The notes beneath the pieces were generated by a model, which saw only the letters and a list, made by a program, of their open reading frames with translations, was not told where the DNA came from and made no database searches. From Oceanimonas baumannii (lineage in GTDB: Bacteria > Pseudomonadota > Gammaproteobacteria > Enterobacterales > Aeromonadaceae), in assembly GCF_002245495.1 (NCBI RefSeq), contig NZ_NQJF01000008.1, positions 62,001 to 126,000 on the forward strand: a stretch of 64,000 nucleotides of DNA, in the 5' to 3' direction. Made by a program: the position numbers and the translations under genes. Numbering within the stretch: position 1 is the first letter of the stretch; each line of letters starts with the position of its first letter. This document shows, one piece after another, positions 38,402-48,433 of this stretch.

Positions 38402-39280
38402 TCAGTCGCCTTTTTGCTCGCTGAACAACTGGTCGAGCTTGTTCTCGTAATCGTGATAACCCAGGTAATGGTAGAGCTGCTCACGGGTTTGCATGTTGTC
38501 CACCACATTGCGCTGGTGACCGTCTTTTAACAGGTGCTGATACACATTCAGCGCCGCCTGGTTCATCGCCCGGAATGCCGACAACGGATACAGCACCATG
38601 TCCACCCCGCATTCCGCCAGCTCGTCACGGCTGAACAGCGGGGTCTGGCCGAACTCGGTAATGTTGGCCAGGATCGGCACCTTTACTGCCCCGGCAAACT
38701 GTCTGTACTGCTCCAGGGTATTGATGGCTTCGGGAAAAATCATGTCGGCCCCCGCTTCCACACAGGCCAGGGCGCGGTCAATGGCGGCATCCATGCCTTC
38801 TACCGCCAGCGCATCGGTACGGGCCATAATCACAAAGTCCGGATCCGTTCTGGCATCCACCGCCGCCTTTACTCTGTCCACCATCTCGCTCTGGCCGACA
38901 ATGGCCTTGTTGGGTCTGTGACCACAGCGTTTTTGCGCGACCTGATCTTCCAGGTGTACCGCGGCAGCACCGGCCCGCTCCATCTCCCTGATGGTGCGGG
39001 CAATGTTAAAAGCCCCGCCAAAACCGGTGTCAATGTCTACCAGCAGTGGCAGCTTTGAGGCCGCCGTGATCCGGCGTACGTCTTCCAGCACATCATTCAG
39101 GGTGGTAATGCCCAGATCGGGCAGACCGTAAGACGCATTGGCAATACCGCCGCCGGAAAGGTAAATGGCCTGGTGCCCCACCTGCTCTGCCATCATGGCG
39201 CAGTAAGGATTAATGGTGCCTACCACCTGCAGCGGCCGGCCATTGGCCACCGCCTGGCGGAAACGTGCTCCCGGACTCAT
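38402..39280 (-). CDS. prpB: 2-methylisocitrate lyase
   Basis: 292 residues of the ICL/PEP-mutase family. Cleaves 2-methylisocitrate to succinate and pyruvate. The active-site loop reads [12 protein letters not shown] (KKCGH-type, near 122), and the Mg-binding [15 protein letters not shown] is upstream. The start overlaps the GntR regulator's stop by four bases (ATGA). Confidence 0.95.
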   Translation of the reverse strand: MSPGARFRQAVANGRPLQVVGTINPYCAMMAEQVGHQAIYLSGGGIANASYGLPDLGITTLNDVLEDVRRITAASKLPLLVDIDTGFGGAFNIARTIREMERAGAAAVHLEDQVAQKRCGHRPNKAIVGQSEMVDRVKAAVDARTDPDFVIMARTDALAVEGMDAAIDRALACVEAGADMIFPEAINTLEQYRQFAGAVKVPILANITEFGQTPLFSRDELAECGVDMVLYPLSAFRAMNQAALNVYQHLLKDGHQRNVVDNMQTREQLYHYLGYHDYENKLDQLFSEQKGD

Positions 39281-39996
39281 ACGCTTGCTCCTTGTTCGTC
39301 TTTCAGTTGTTGTTCAATCAACAGCCGGCTGCGCATAATGTGGCGGCGCATCAGCATTTCGGCCAGCTCCGCATCCCGCTCCCGCAGGGCTGCCAGTAAA
39401 TGAAAATGTTCGCTCAACGCCTGCTGCGGACGGGAGTGCGAGCGCTGGGACTGATGCCGGTACATACGCAGCAGGTGGTAAAGTTCATCGCACAGCAGGC
39501 CGATTAAGGTGCTGTTACGGCTGGCCTGAATAAGGCGGTAGTGAAAGTCGAAGTCCCCCTGCTGATGAAAGTAGGACGCCCCTTCCACTTCTTCGATATG
39601 GGCTTTATGGGTATCCAGCAACTGCTGCAGGGCATCCAGCTCCTGTTCGGTAATGTGTTGGCAGGCCAGCCGCACCGCCATGCCTTCCAGCGCTTCGCGC
39701 ACCGCATAAATCTCCATCAGTTTGGCCCGGCTGAGAGCAATGACCCGTGCGCCTACATGGGGCGCACGCTCAATGAGCCCTAACGATTCCACCCGCATGA
39801 TGGCCTCACGCAGAGGCCCGCGGCTCACCCCAAAACGCCGGGCCAGCTCCGGCTCGGAGATTTTACTGCCGGCGGCGAACTCCCCTTTTACGATAAGGTT
39901 GATCAGCCGCTCGGTGAGGTTCGCCGACTTGGTCAGCTCCCGCTCCTCGGTCTCCGACAGCTCGCTGTCATGGGGTACTACTGTTTGCTCAGCCAT
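39277..39996 (-). CDS. GntR-family (FadR-type) regulator of the prp operon
   Basis: 239 residues. The N-terminal winged helix (about 23-90) has [31 protein letters not shown]. The C-terminal FCD domain has metal-ligand histidines typical of the VanR/FadR class. It is the first gene of the operon, before prpB. GntR regulators in this position (named PrpQ in comparative regulon studies) repress methylcitrate genes in several gammaproteobacteria; the effector is presumed to be a pathway intermediate. Two TGTCGACA palindromes lie in the upstream region. Confidence 0.88.
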   Translation of the reverse strand: MAEQTVVPHDSELSETEERELTKSANLTERLINLIVKGEFAAGSKISEPELARRFGVSRGPLREAIMRVESLGLIERAPHVGARVIALSRAKLMEIYAVREALEGMAVRLACQHITEQELDALQQLLDTHKAHIEEVEGASYFHQQGDFDFHYRLIQASRNSTLIGLLCDELYHLLRMYRHQSQRSHSRPQQALSEHFHLLAALRERDAELAEMLMRRHIMRSRLLIEQQLKDEQGASV

Positions 39997-40001
39997 TTAA
40001 G

Positions 40002-40072
40002 TGTCGACAATTTAACGGATATGAAACAAAATTATCACCTTAATCTGGGCTTATCAAGGCGATGTGTCGACA
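40002..40072 (-). promoter_or_regulatory. prp operon promoter with two TGTCGACA operators
   Basis: Leftward -35 TTGATA (40052-40057) and -10 TAATTT (40029-40034) are 17 bases apart. Perfect palindromes TGTCGACA lie at 40065-40072 (8 bases upstream of the -35) and 40002-40009 (about 13 bases after the expected start), 63 bases centre to centre. Their placement on both sides of the promoter suits a looping GntR repressor. Confidence 0.75.
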
Positions 40073-40150
40073 GTCGTGGTTAAACTTTGGTCTAGGGGCC
40101 GACCATGCCAGGCGGTGAGCTGGCACATCTAACGACAGCAAGGCTGGTGC

Positions 40151-40681
40151 CATTGATTAATGGGAAACTGCTTTTGTGGTTATTTCCGTGAAAGCGGACG
40201 TTCAGGTGCAATATGTTGTGGATCTCCGCCTTCGCGGAGATGACATGGGTTAAATGATTGAGCGCGGGGATAAGGCGTAAGCGAGCCTGATGTCATTGAT
40301 TAATGGAAACTGCCTTTTGGTTATTTCCGTGAAAGCGGGCGTTCAGGTGCAATATGTTGTGGATCTCCGCCTTCGCGGAGATGACATGGGTTAAATGACT
40401 GAGCGCAGGGATAAGGCGTAAGCGAGCCTGATGTCATTGATTAATGGGAAACTGCCTTTTGGTTATTTCCGTGAAAGCGGACGTTCAGGTGCAATATGTT
40501 GTGGATCTCCGCCTTCACGGAGATGACATGGGTTAAATGATTGAGCGTGGGGATAAGGCGTAAGCGAGCCTGATGTCATTGATTAATGGGAAACTGCCTT
40601 TTGGTTATTTCCGTGAAAGCGGACGTTCAGGTGCAATATGTTGTGGATCTCCGCCTTCGCGGAGATGACATGGGTTAAATG
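40151..40681. repeat. 142-bp tandem repeat, nearly four copies
   Basis: Units begin CATTGATTAATGG at 40151, 40294, 40435 and 40577 (143, 141 and 142 bases apart); the last is cut short after about 105 bases. Each copy has a perfect 7-bp hairpin, ATCTCCG and CGGAGAT, with loop CCTTCG, changed to CCTTCA in the third unit without affecting the stem. Copies are nearly identical. No long open frame is seen. The unit also contains GGATAAGGCGTAAGCGAGCC. Confidence 0.9.
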
Positions 40682-40784
40682 CGAAGATAGGCATGGATTT
40701 GAATGCGGAGATGGTGTGGGATAAATAAGGAGGTAACCATGGCCACCTGCAGACGTGGCCATGGTGAATGAAGAGCTGATGTTA

Positions 40785-41738
40785 TTACTGAGCTTTGCCC
40801 TTCAGCAGGGCCTCTATGCTGCCCACGGCACCAAGCACACTGCTGGCTTCATAAGGCAGGAAGATACGGTCGCCTTCTTTACCGATTTCAGGCAGGGTTT
40901 TCAGGTATTCAAGGCCGAGCAGGTAACCCACCACCATTTGCGGATCCAGGCGGTCGCTGCCGGCGGCAAGCACCTGATCAATGGCCTGACGCTGACCCTC
41001 GGCCATCAGAATGGCCGCTTCTTTTTCCCCTTCTGCCACCAGAATGTTGGAACGCTTTTCACCTTCGGCCCGGGCGATGGCGGCTTCACGCTCACCGTTG
41101 GCCTGCAACACCAGCGCCCGGCGTTCCCGCTCGGCGGCCATTTGCTTACGCATGGCATCTTCCACCTCGGCGGGGATCAGAATATCCTGGATTTCCACCC
41201 GGGTAACCTTTACACCCCATTTGTTGCCGGCCTCGTCCATCACCAGCTGCAGCTTGTCATTGATCTCCTGGCGGGACTCAAACAGCTTGTCGAGCTCCAT
41301 TTTGCCCACTTCGGAACGCAGTGAGGTTTTGGCCAGAATTTCGATGGCCTGGATCAGGTTCTCGGTCTGATAAACGGCACGCTCAGGATCAATCACCTGA
41401 AAATACAGCGCGCCATTGACGGTTACGCTGACGTTGTCGGCCGTGATCACCGACTGGCCGGGAAAATCCAGCACGGTTTCACGCCGGTCAATGCGGGTTT
41501 CTTCCTGCACAATGGCCACATTTTCACCGTCAATGGCCTGGTAGCGACGCACCTTGATGGAACGAGGCTTGTCGACAAAAGGAATAATCCAGTTAATGCC
41601 CGGGCTCAGGGTTTTCTGATAACTGCCGAGGCGTTCAATGACCACGGCTTCCGATTGCTGCACTATCATCAGCCCCTTGATCACCAGTGCCAGTACCAGC
41701 ACGGTAAACACCAGAGCAATAATTAACATTATGTCCAT
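40785..41738 (-). CDS. qmcA: SPFH/band-7 membrane protein QmcA-like
   Basis: 317 residues with one N-terminal membrane helix (about 3-22) and a PHB/SPFH domain (KTLSPGINWIIPFVDKPRSI at about 44-63, then RRETVLDFPGQSVITADNVSV). A long charged helical tail rich in Ala and Glu (AERERRALVLQANGEREAAIARAEGEKRS) follows. Resembles E. coli QmcA, a membrane-scaffold protein. The gene follows an NfeD-like gene, the usual pair. Confidence 0.9.
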   Translation of the reverse strand: MDIMLIIALVFTVLVLALVIKGLMIVQQSEAVVIERLGSYQKTLSPGINWIIPFVDKPRSIKVRRYQAIDGENVAIVQEETRIDRRETVLDFPGQSVITADNVSVTVNGALYFQVIDPERAVYQTENLIQAIEILAKTSLRSEVGKMELDKLFESRQEINDKLQLVMDEAGNKWGVKVTRVEIQDILIPAEVEDAMRKQMAAERERRALVLQANGEREAAIARAEGEKRSNILVAEGEKEAAILMAEGQRQAIDQVLAAGSDRLDPQMVVGYLLGLEYLKTLPEIGKEGDRIFLPYEASSVLGAVGSIEALLKGKAQ

Positions 41739-41773
41739 GATAAAATCCCCTTGCGATAAATATTATTTTTAAG

Positions 41774-42196
41774 TTATTTCCGTGGCTTAACAATCGCGGT
41801 AATGCCGTCGAAACGGACAATTTCCACTTCTTCCCCTTCTTTTAATTCAAGATCTGACTGGGCTCGCACCATAAACAGATCCCCTTCCAGCTTGAGCCGC
41901 AGTTCCCCGGTATGGTGCCGCACCAGTTTGCCGGTTTGATGACGGCTTTCTCCGGCCAGGCCACTCTGGCGGCGAGAAGGTGCAAACTGGCGAAAGACTT
42001 TTTTCAGCAAGGGGGCCAGTACCCCGGCAGCCAGGGCAAAAGCAAACCATTGCCCCGTGGCCCCCACGCCAAACAAGGCAGTGGTCATCGCCACCAGTGC
42101 TGCCAGCCCCATGGCAAAGGCAAAAAAGCCGGTGCCGAGCAGCTCGGCAAGTAACAGAACAAGAGCGGCAATAAGCCAGAGATGCCAGGCAAGCAC
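41774..42196 (-). CDS. NfeD-like membrane protein
   Basis: 140 residues starting at GTG, with GAGGAA upstream. Three hydrophobic helices lie in the first ~65 residues (LWLIAALVLLLAELLGTGFFAFAMGLAAL, and FAFALAAGVLAPLL). The C-terminal ~60 residues form an OB-fold like that of short NfeD (YbbK-partner) proteins (GKLVRHHTGELRLKLEGDLF, then LKEGEEVEIVRFDGITAIVK). NfeD and band-7 proteins work as pairs in membrane quality control. The qmcA gene follows 35 bases downstream. Confidence 0.87.
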   Translation of the reverse strand: MLAWHLWLIAALVLLLAELLGTGFFAFAMGLAALVAMTTALFGVGATGQWFAFALAAGVLAPLLKKVFRQFAPSRRQSGLAGESRHQTGKLVRHHTGELRLKLEGDLFMVRAQSDLELKEGEEVEIVRFDGITAIVKPRK

Positions 42197-42287
42197 GTGT
42201 TATTTCCTCAGATACAAATGAAACAGTGTTAACTATAGGGAAGCTGAAAGCCGGAAGCCAGCGGGGGTGAGGGAATAGGGTAACAAC

Positions 42288-42387
42288 GTCACTCCGGGCT
42301 TGACCCGGCATCCATGGCATAGAGCACGGTTTCTATGAATACTCCGTTGCCTGCGAAATGGATTCCGGCTCAAAGGCCGGAATGACT
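42288..42387. repeat. Dispersed inverted-repeat element, copy b
   Basis: Arms CGTCACTCCGGGCTTGACC...GGCATCCATGG and TGGATTCCGGC...GCCGGAATGACT face each other, about 30 bases of spacer apart. Together with a gene-free stretch of about 300 bases between the nfeD-like and tatD-like genes. I see nothing else there. Confidence 0.7.
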
Positions 42388-42498
42388 TAATAAGGGCGTG
42401 ATACGTACAGATGCCGACTGCGGGTTGCTGGGATCCGCATGGCTCACACCAACCCAGGACACCGCAGACGGCACCTCTTATGGCTGATAGCTTACGGC

Positions 42499-43290
42499 TT
42501 ACAGCTCCCCTACGGGGCGGGCCAGTTTAAACAGCTCAAAGAAGTTGGCGGTGGTTTGTCTGGCCACCTCTTCGTAAGGTACGTCTTTCAGCCTGGCAAC
42601 AAACTCGGCCACGGTGCGGGTATAGGCAGGCTCGTTTTCTTCTCCACGGAACGGTACCGGGGCCAGCCAGGGAGAATCGGTTTCCACCAGCAGCCGCTCC
42701 AGCGGCAGGGCCTTGACCACCTCGCGCAGGGCATCGGCACTGCGGAAAGTCACAATGCCCGAGATGGAAATATAAAACCCGAGCTCAATGGCTGCCTCGG
42801 CCATTTCCAGCGACTCGGTAAAGCAGTGCAGCACGCCACCCACCTTGCTGGCTCCCCCCTTGCGCAGAATTTCCAGGGTATCTTCCTGGGCGCTGCGGGT
42901 ATGAATGATCAGCGGCTTGTTCAGCGCCACCGCTACCTCCACGTGCTGCTCGAACGAGCGCTTTTGCAACTCGGCGGTTTCCGGGGCATAGAAATAGTCC
43001 AGCCCGGTTTCGCCGATGGCCACCACGGACGGGTGCGATGCCAGCTCCCGCAGCCGCGCCGGATCGTTTTGCTCATCATTCTGGTGCAGCGGGTGCACAC
43101 CACAGCTGGCAAACACCTGCGGGTAAGGCTCAACCGCTTTCAGCATGTCAGGAAAAGACGACAGCCCCACGCCAATGCACAGCATGTGGTTAACGCCGCG
43201 ACTGGCGGCTTTGGCAATGGCCTCGTCCATGGATTTGTGTTTTTTGCCGTAATCGAGTTTGTCGAGATGGCAATGGGAATCAACCAGCAA
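42499..43290 (-). CDS. ycfH: TatD-family metal-dependent hydrolase (YcfH)
   Basis: 263 residues, a TIM-barrel metallohydrolase. Motifs are DSHCHLDKLDY at the start, GETGLDYFY (near 94), KPLIIHTRSAQED, GVLHCFTES and LLVETDSPWLAP. The position after holB, and the tmk-holB-ycfH order, identify it as YcfH. TatD-family members are described as nucleases or deacylases; the physiological reaction of YcfH is not settled. Confidence 0.92.
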   Translation of the reverse strand: MLVDSHCHLDKLDYGKKHKSMDEAIAKAASRGVNHMLCIGVGLSSFPDMLKAVEPYPQVFASCGVHPLHQNDEQNDPARLRELASHPSVVAIGETGLDYFYAPETAELQKRSFEQHVEVAVALNKPLIIHTRSAQEDTLEILRKGGASKVGGVLHCFTESLEMAEAAIELGFYISISGIVTFRSADALREVVKALPLERLLVETDSPWLAPVPFRGEENEPAYTRTVAEFVARLKDVPYEEVARQTTANFFELFKLARPVGEL

Positions 43291-43320
43291 AATCAGCTCC
43301 GGTATTGGTTATCGGTAAAT

Positions 43321-44280
43321 CTATGAATGTAATAACGCCTGCTGCAAAGAGTGCAGCCACTGGCCCAGCTGCAAACCGGTATTCATGGGTCTGCCCTGCC
43401 CCGGCTGCAGGCTGCGGCGTAACTCCAGCAGTTCGCTGTTCAGCCGGTTCAGACAAACCGGACTCAGCCGCGCCAGACGGACACTGTCTGCACGGCAGTC
43501 ATCCAGCTTAAGCGGGGCCTGCACGCCAAGGGCCGTCTGCAGCGCATCCTGCAGCAACAGCTGAACCCATACCAGGTGCACGGGTTGCTCCTGCAGGGTC
43601 GCCTGCACCCTGGCAAACAGGGCCGGGTGTCCGGCCAGATCACTGAGTTCACTCAGCAGTTGCAGCCGTTTATCGTCGGCACCGGCATTCAGGTAGTCCA
43701 GGGTCTGCAGCGGCGAGCCCTGATTCACACTGAGTGCAGCCGCACTGGCCTGCGCTCCCTGCTCCTTCAGCCAGGTCAGCACGGTGCGGGGGTCCGGCAG
43801 CGGCACCAGCCATTGCTGACAGCGGCTGATAAGTGTTGGCAGCAGCCGTTCCGGCTGCGACGACACCAGGATCAGCGTGGCTTCCCCCGCCGGCTCCTCC
43901 AGGGTTTTCAGCAACGCATTGGCAGCGGCTTCGGTCATCAGCTCGGCCCGCTCGATAATGGCGACCTTGCCATGCCCCAGACGGGCACTCTCACTCATGA
44001 TGCGGCTGAGTTCACGAATGGCATCGATACCGATACTGCGTCCTTCCCGGCCCACGATATGCAGATCCGAATGACTGCCGGCAGCGGTCAGCTCACAGGC
44101 ATGGCACATACCACAAGGTGCATTGGATGTATGTTGGCATAACAATGCATTCGCCAGCTGGCCGGCCAGTTCGCGTTTGCCCAGCCCCGCCATGCCCTTG
44201 ATAAGCAATCCATGGCCCAGGTGCTGTGCCCGCACGCCCCGCAGCAGCCGCTGCCATACCGGCGTCAGCCAGGGATACAC
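43321..44280 (-). CDS. holB: DNA polymerase III delta' subunit
   Basis: 319 residues. Clamp-loader subunit with an AAA+-like fold. It has the [10 protein letters not shown] loop at about 29-38 and a zinc module with cysteines in [17 protein letters not shown] (about 49-65). The segment [28 protein letters not shown] is the sensor/delta'-box region. Overlaps tmk by 16 bases. Confidence 0.93.
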   Translation of the reverse strand: MYPWLTPVWQRLLRGVRAQHLGHGLLIKGMAGLGKRELAGQLANALLCQHTSNAPCGMCHACELTAAGSHSDLHIVGREGRSIGIDAIRELSRIMSESARLGHGKVAIIERAELMTEAAANALLKTLEEPAGEATLILVSSQPERLLPTLISRCQQWLVPLPDPRTVLTWLKEQGAQASAAALSVNQGSPLQTLDYLNAGADDKRLQLLSELSDLAGHPALFARVQATLQEQPVHLVWVQLLLQDALQTALGVQAPLKLDDCRADSVRLARLSPVCLNRLNSELLELRRSLQPGQGRPMNTGLQLGQWLHSLQQALLHS

Positions 44281-44888
44281 AGATGTTGCTCCAGCTTGGC
44301 CAGTACCAGTGCTTTCACCTGTTGTTCGTCGCCGGAAGCGTCGATCAGCAGGCTGCTGGCATCTGCCTGCACCAGTTCAAGGTAGCGCGCGCGGGTGCGC
44401 TCAAAAAAGTCCAGATTTTCAAGCTCAATACGATCCAGCTCACCCCGGCTGCGGGCACGGGTCAGTCCCTGCGCGGGATCAATATCCAGATACAGGGTCA
44501 AATCCGGTTTAAAGTCGCCCAGCACCGCATGTTTTATCTGGGTTATCAGGCCGGCATCAATGCCCCGGCCGCCACCCTGATAGGCCTGGGATGACAAGTC
44601 ATGCCGGTCTCCCACCACCCAGAGGCCATCGGCCAGCGCCGGCTGAATACGGTTTTTCACCAGCTGTACCCGGGCGGCATACATCAGCAGCAGCTCGGCC
44701 TCCATGGTGAGCGGCTCTTCATGCACTTCTTTTACCAGCGCACGCATTTTCTCCGCCAGGGGCGTGCCACCCGGCTCTCTGGTGGTCATCACCTTGTGGC
44801 CTCTGGCTTCAAGCCAGTTCACCACATGGCGCTGTACCGTACTTTTGCCGGCGCCTTCCAGCCCTTCAATCACAATAAAACGGCTCAT
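44265..44888 (-). CDS. tmk: Thymidylate kinase
   Basis: 207 residues. The P-loop is [14 protein letters not shown] (about 8-21), the DR-type [15 protein letters not shown] follows, and [18 protein letters not shown] (LID-adjacent) lies near 95-110. Phosphorylates dTMP to dTDP. Located between mltG (upstream, 3 bases) and holB (overlap), as in E. coli. Confidence 0.95.
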   Translation of the reverse strand: MSRFIVIEGLEGAGKSTVQRHVVNWLEARGHKVMTTREPGGTPLAEKMRALVKEVHEEPLTMEAELLLMYAARVQLVKNRIQPALADGLWVVGDRHDLSSQAYQGGGRGIDAGLITQIKHAVLGDFKPDLTLYLDIDPAQGLTRARSRGELDRIELENLDFFERTRARYLELVQADASSLLIDASGDEQQVKALVLAKLEQHLCIPG

Positions 44889-44891
44889 GAA

Positions 44892-45896
44892 TTACCTGTT
44901 CAGAATATAGCGGCGCACCGCATTGTTATGCTCGCGCAGGGTGCGGGAAAAATAATGCCGGCCTTCGCCCTTTGCCACAAAATAATAATACTGGCTCTTG
45001 GCCGGGTTCAGCACGGCCCGGATGGCTTCCTGGCTGGGCATGGCAATGGGCGTCGGCGGCAACCCGTCGATCACATAGGTGTTATAGGGGGTGTGAGCCT
45101 GCAGATCCCGTTTGCGGATATTGCCGTCGAAATCATCACCCATACCATAAATCACGGTGGGATCGGTCTGCAGCCGCATGCCCCGGCGCAGCCGGTTGAT
45201 GAATACAGACGCAATCAGCGGCCGTTCTTCGGCAATGCCGGTTTCCTTTTCGATGATGGAGGCCAGGATCAATGCTTCATAAGGGCTTTCCACCGGCAGG
45301 TTGGCTTCTCGGCTTTGCCAAGCTTCATCTAAAAACTCCTGCATATGGCCATAGGCGCGCTCCAGCACGTCATAGTCACTGTCACCGGGGGTGTAGGTGT
45401 AAGTTTCCGGCAAGAACAGCCCTTCCAGCTTGCTGTGCTCTGATCCCAGCCGCTCAGCCAGTGTGGCTTCACTTACCTCATCAAGGGTGTGTTCCAGATA
45501 TTCGGCACCGGCCAGCTTCGCCAGCCAGTCGGTCAGGCGCAGCCCTTCCACCAGCGTCACGTTCAGGCGGTATACATCCCCTTGCACAAAGGTGTTCAGC
45601 GCGTCGCGCAGGCGAGTATGTTCATCCAGCCTGTAGGTACCCTGACGCACGGCCGCCAGCTCCGGGTGAAACTTCAGCCACAGCCGGCGGTGCAGCAAAG
45701 ACAACTCCGGGCTGAGCCGGCCGGTCAGCTGCAGCGCAGTTTCGCCCCGGTGCACCACAAACAGTGGATGCTCTCCCGGAGTGATGGTCAGGTTTTCTAT
45801 TTTCTGCCACTGCTGATAGCCATATCCTGCCAGTCCCAGCCCCGCCAGCGTGGCCGCCAGCACAGCGCCTTTCAGTCCCTTAATCAGTTTGCTCAT
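44892..45896 (-). CDS. mltG: Endolytic murein transglycosylase MltG
   Basis: 334 residues with one N-terminal membrane helix and a periplasmic YceG/LytG domain. The catalytic glutamate lies in LILASIIEKETGIAEERP (about residue 208), followed by RLRRGMRLQTDPTVIYGMG and LPPTPIAMPSQEAIRAVLNP. It cleaves nascent glycan strands to set their length. Overlaps pabC by 17 bases at its start and precedes tmk. Confidence 0.94.
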   Translation of the reverse strand: MSKLIKGLKGAVLAATLAGLGLAGYGYQQWQKIENLTITPGEHPLFVVHRGETALQLTGRLSPELSLLHRRLWLKFHPELAAVRQGTYRLDEHTRLRDALNTFVQGDVYRLNVTLVEGLRLTDWLAKLAGAEYLEHTLDEVSEATLAERLGSEHSKLEGLFLPETYTYTPGDSDYDVLERAYGHMQEFLDEAWQSREANLPVESPYEALILASIIEKETGIAEERPLIASVFINRLRRGMRLQTDPTVIYGMGDDFDGNIRKRDLQAHTPYNTYVIDGLPPTPIAMPSQEAIRAVLNPAKSQYYYFVAKGEGRHYFSRTLREHNNAVRRYILNR

Positions 45897-46668
45897 AGCT
45901 GCTCTGTAGTGATCTCGTCATGGAAAACGCCTTCGCCAATGGCCGGCCGGCAAAAGTATGCACCGGTACCAGCCCCATCAGGGCATTGGTAAGCCAGATT
46001 TCATCAGCCTGGTGCAGGGCCTCGGGCCGGGCATTCACGGTCTGCACCCGCTCGCCCAGTTCATTCATGACCCAGGCCCGCAAGGTGCCATGCACGCCGC
46101 CGGTCGCCAGCTCAGGAGTAAACACCTGCTCGCCATGGCGCCAGAACAGATTGGCCGTCACCGCTTCCATCACGGTGCCCGCCTCGTTCAAGACCACCCC
46201 TTCGGCCAGCCCTCTGCGTTCCAGCTCGGCCTTCAGCAAAACCTGCTCCAGCCGGTTGATGGTTTTCAGTCCCGCCAGCATGGGGCTGCTTCCCAGCCGG
46301 CCTTCACACATCCCCAGCTCAATGCCCTGCTCGCGCCAGTGTGCATAATGTGCCGGGAAAGGTGACATATTCAGTGCCACGACCGTCTCGCCGCAACCGT
46401 CAATACCGTAGCCGCGACCTCCGGGTCCGCGCAACAGCGTCAGCCGCGCCACGCGATCGCCTTCGTCCGGCAAGCAGGCCAGCGCGACTTCAATGACCGT
46501 CCAGTCGGGCTCAGGAAAGTGCAGCCGGTGACAGGCATTGCTCAGTCTGGCCTTATGCAGCGGCCACAGCCGTACCCTGCCCCGTCGCACGTGCATGGTG
46601 GTGAAATGACCGTCACCCAGTTGCCAGCCGCGGGTCACGTTATCTGATGAACCAAAAAATTGTTGCAT
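45880..46668 (-). CDS. pabC: Aminodeoxychorismate lyase
   Basis: 262 residues of the PLP fold-type IV family; forms 4-aminobenzoate and pyruvate from aminodeoxychorismate, for folate synthesis. LGDGHFTTMHVRRGR opens the protein and the PLP lysine lies in GLKTINRLEQVLLK (near 140). No strong ribosome site precedes the ATG. It follows fabF after a terminator, so may be partly uncoupled from fatty-acid genes. Confidence 0.92.
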   Translation of the reverse strand: MQQFFGSSDNVTRGWQLGDGHFTTMHVRRGRVRLWPLHKARLSNACHRLHFPEPDWTVIEVALACLPDEGDRVARLTLLRGPGGRGYGIDGCGETVVALNMSPFPAHYAHWREQGIELGMCEGRLGSSPMLAGLKTINRLEQVLLKAELERRGLAEGVVLNEAGTVMEAVTANLFWRHGEQVFTPELATGGVHGTLRAWVMNELGERVQTVNARPEALHQADEIWLTNALMGLVPVHTFAGRPLAKAFSMTRSLQSSYEQTD

Positions 46669-46679
46669 AATGCTGTTAT

Positions 46680-46705
46680 AAAAAAGCCCGGCACATGGCC
46701 GGGCT
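46680..46705 (-). terminator. Intrinsic terminator after fabF
   Basis: Leftward: AGCCCGGC pairs with GCCGGGCT around a five-base loop and is followed by a run of six T. It lies 20 bases after the fabF stop and 12 bases before the pabC start, so it would split the cluster. Confidence 0.9.
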
Positions 46706-46724
46706 GTTTATGGCCGAAAGGCCA

Positions 46725-47966
46725 TTATATGCGCTTGAAGATCAATGAGCCATTGGTGCCGCCAAATCCAAAGGAGTTGGACAGGGCGTACTCAATATCG
46801 GCCTTCTTCGCCTGATGGGGAACCAGATCCAGATCGCACTCATCATCCGGGTTATCCAGATTAATGGTCGGCGGAGCTATCTGATCCCGCAGGGCCAGCA
46901 CGGTAATGATGGCTTCAATGGCACCGGCGGCACCCAGCAGGTGACCAGTCATTGATTTGGTGGAGCTGACCATCAGTTTACCGGCCTGCTCACCAAAGAC
47001 CTTTTTCACCGCCTTCAGCTCGGCCACATCACCCAACGGCGTGGAGGTGCCGTGAGCGTTAATGTAGCCAACCAGCGCCGGATCCAGATCGGCATCGCGC
47101 AGCGCATTGGCCATGGCCGCTGCCGCACCGCTGCCGTCATCGGGCGGTGCAGTCATATGGTGAGCGTCACCACTCATACCAAAACCAACCAGCTCGGCAT
47201 AAATGGTGGCACCCCGGGCCTTGGCGTGCTCATATTCTTCCAGCATCACCACACCGGCACCATCGCCCAGCACAAAACCGTCACGGTCTTTGTCCCAGGG
47301 GCGGCTGGCTTTTTGCGGTTCGTCATTGCGGGTAGACAGAGCACGGGCAGCAGCAAAACCGCCCATGCCCATGGGCGTGGAGGCTTTCTCGGTGCCGCCG
47401 GCCAGCATGGCATCGGCGTCACCGTAAGCAATCATACGCGCCGCCAGACCAATGCTGTGAGTACCGGTGGTACAGGCAGTGGTGGCCGCGATGTTGGGGC
47501 CGCGCAGACCTTTCATAATCGACAGATGGCCGGATACCATGTTGATGATGGTAGACGGCACAAAGAAGGGGCTCAGCTTGCGCGGGCCACTCTTCATCAG
47601 GTTGGTATGGTTCTGTTCAATCAGACCAAGACCACCAATCCCCGAGCCAATGGATACACCCACGCGATCGGCGTTGGCGTCTGTTATTTCCAGTCCGGCA
47701 TCAGCAAAGGCCTGCAGGCCTGCCGCGATACCATACTGAATAAACAGATCCATTTTGCGGGCTTCTTTTTTGGCTATGCCATGCGCTTCCGGGTCAAAAT
47801 CCTTGACCAGGCCGGCAAACTTGGTGGTGTAATCGGTAGTATCAAAATGATCGATGTTGGTAATGCCGCTTTGACCTGCCAACAGGGCCTGCCAGCTGGC
47901 ATCGACCGAATTTCCGACAGGAGAGAGCATACCGAGGCCAGTCACCACGACTCTGCGTTTTGACAC
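46725..47966 (-). CDS. fabF: 3-oxoacyl-ACP synthase II
   Basis: 413 residues of the thiolase fold. The catalytic cysteine is in [17 protein letters not shown] (near 164), and the two histidines are in [12 protein letters not shown] (near 304) and [17 protein letters not shown] (near 341). Elongates long-chain acyl-ACP and tunes unsaturated fatty-acid content with temperature. Follows acpP. Confidence 0.96.
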   Translation of the reverse strand: MSKRRVVVTGLGMLSPVGNSVDASWQALLAGQSGITNIDHFDTTDYTTKFAGLVKDFDPEAHGIAKKEARKMDLFIQYGIAAGLQAFADAGLEITDANADRVGVSIGSGIGGLGLIEQNHTNLMKSGPRKLSPFFVPSTIINMVSGHLSIMKGLRGPNIAATTACTTGTHSIGLAARMIAYGDADAMLAGGTEKASTPMGMGGFAAARALSTRNDEPQKASRPWDKDRDGFVLGDGAGVVMLEEYEHAKARGATIYAELVGFGMSGDAHHMTAPPDDGSGAAAAMANALRDADLDPALVGYINAHGTSTPLGDVAELKAVKKVFGEQAGKLMVSSTKSMTGHLLGAAGAIEAIITVLALRDQIAPPTINLDNPDDECDLDLVPHQAKKADIEYALSNSFGFGGTNGSLIFKRI

Positions 47967-47987
47967 AGGAGCGCCTCCGAATGGGGG

Positions 47988-48029
47988 TTAAAACAAGAAA
48001 ATTACCGAAGTGGCGGGCGCCACTCCGGT
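47988..48029 (-). terminator. Attenuating hairpin between acpP and fabF
   Basis: Leftward: ACCGGAGTGGCG with CGCCACTTCGGT form a long near-perfect stem with a tiny loop, then AATTTTCTTGTTTT. It may reduce read-through so acpP is expressed above fabF. Confidence 0.65.
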
Positions 48030-48038
48030 ACAGGTTTG

Positions 48039-48275
48039 TTATTCCTGGTTGGCGTTGATGTAGTCGATCGCAGCCTGAACGGTGGTGATCTTTTCCGCTT
48101 CTTCGTCAGGAATCTCGGTATCGAACTCTTCTTCCAGAGCCATTACCAGTTCAACGGTGTCCAGGGAATCCGCGCCCAGATCATCAACGAAAGAAGCTTC
48201 AGATTTAACTTCTTCTTCTTTAACACCCAGCTGTTCTACGATGATTTTCTTTACGCGTTCTTCAATGTTGCTCAT
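48039..48275 (-). CDS. acpP: Acyl carrier protein
   Basis: 78 residues. The phosphopantetheine serine is Ser37 in [22 protein letters not shown] highly acidic four-helix protein carrying the growing acyl chain for fatty-acid and phospholipid synthesis. A good promoter of its own lies upstream, between it and fabG. Confidence 0.98.
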   Translation of the reverse strand: MSNIEERVKKIIVEQLGVKEEEVKSEASFVDDLGADSLDTVELVMALEEEFDTEIPDEEAEKITTVQAAIDYINANQE

Positions 48276-48321
48276 GACCAGTATTTTCCTTTAGAAATAC
48301 GCAAGTGCGTGTCGTTGCGGT

Positions 48322-48349
48322 AGTGTATAAAAATAACCGTCGTTTGCAA
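48322..48349 (-). promoter_or_regulatory. acpP promoter
   Basis: Leftward -35 TTGCAA (48344-48349) and -10 TACACT (48322-48327) are 16 bases apart, about 50 bases before the acpP start. It allows acpP to be made at higher levels than the genes around it. Confidence 0.6.
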
Positions 48350-48433
48350 GTCTGTTTGGGGCTGGTCTAACCAGAATTCATACGAAAAGCGACGCATTTT
48401 CCGCCAAACAGGTGCCAACGGTGATGATTTTCA

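Noticed and set aside
40151-40681. CRISPR array
   Set aside because: Units are 142 bp with no unique spacers and no cas genes in view; it is a plain tandem repeat.
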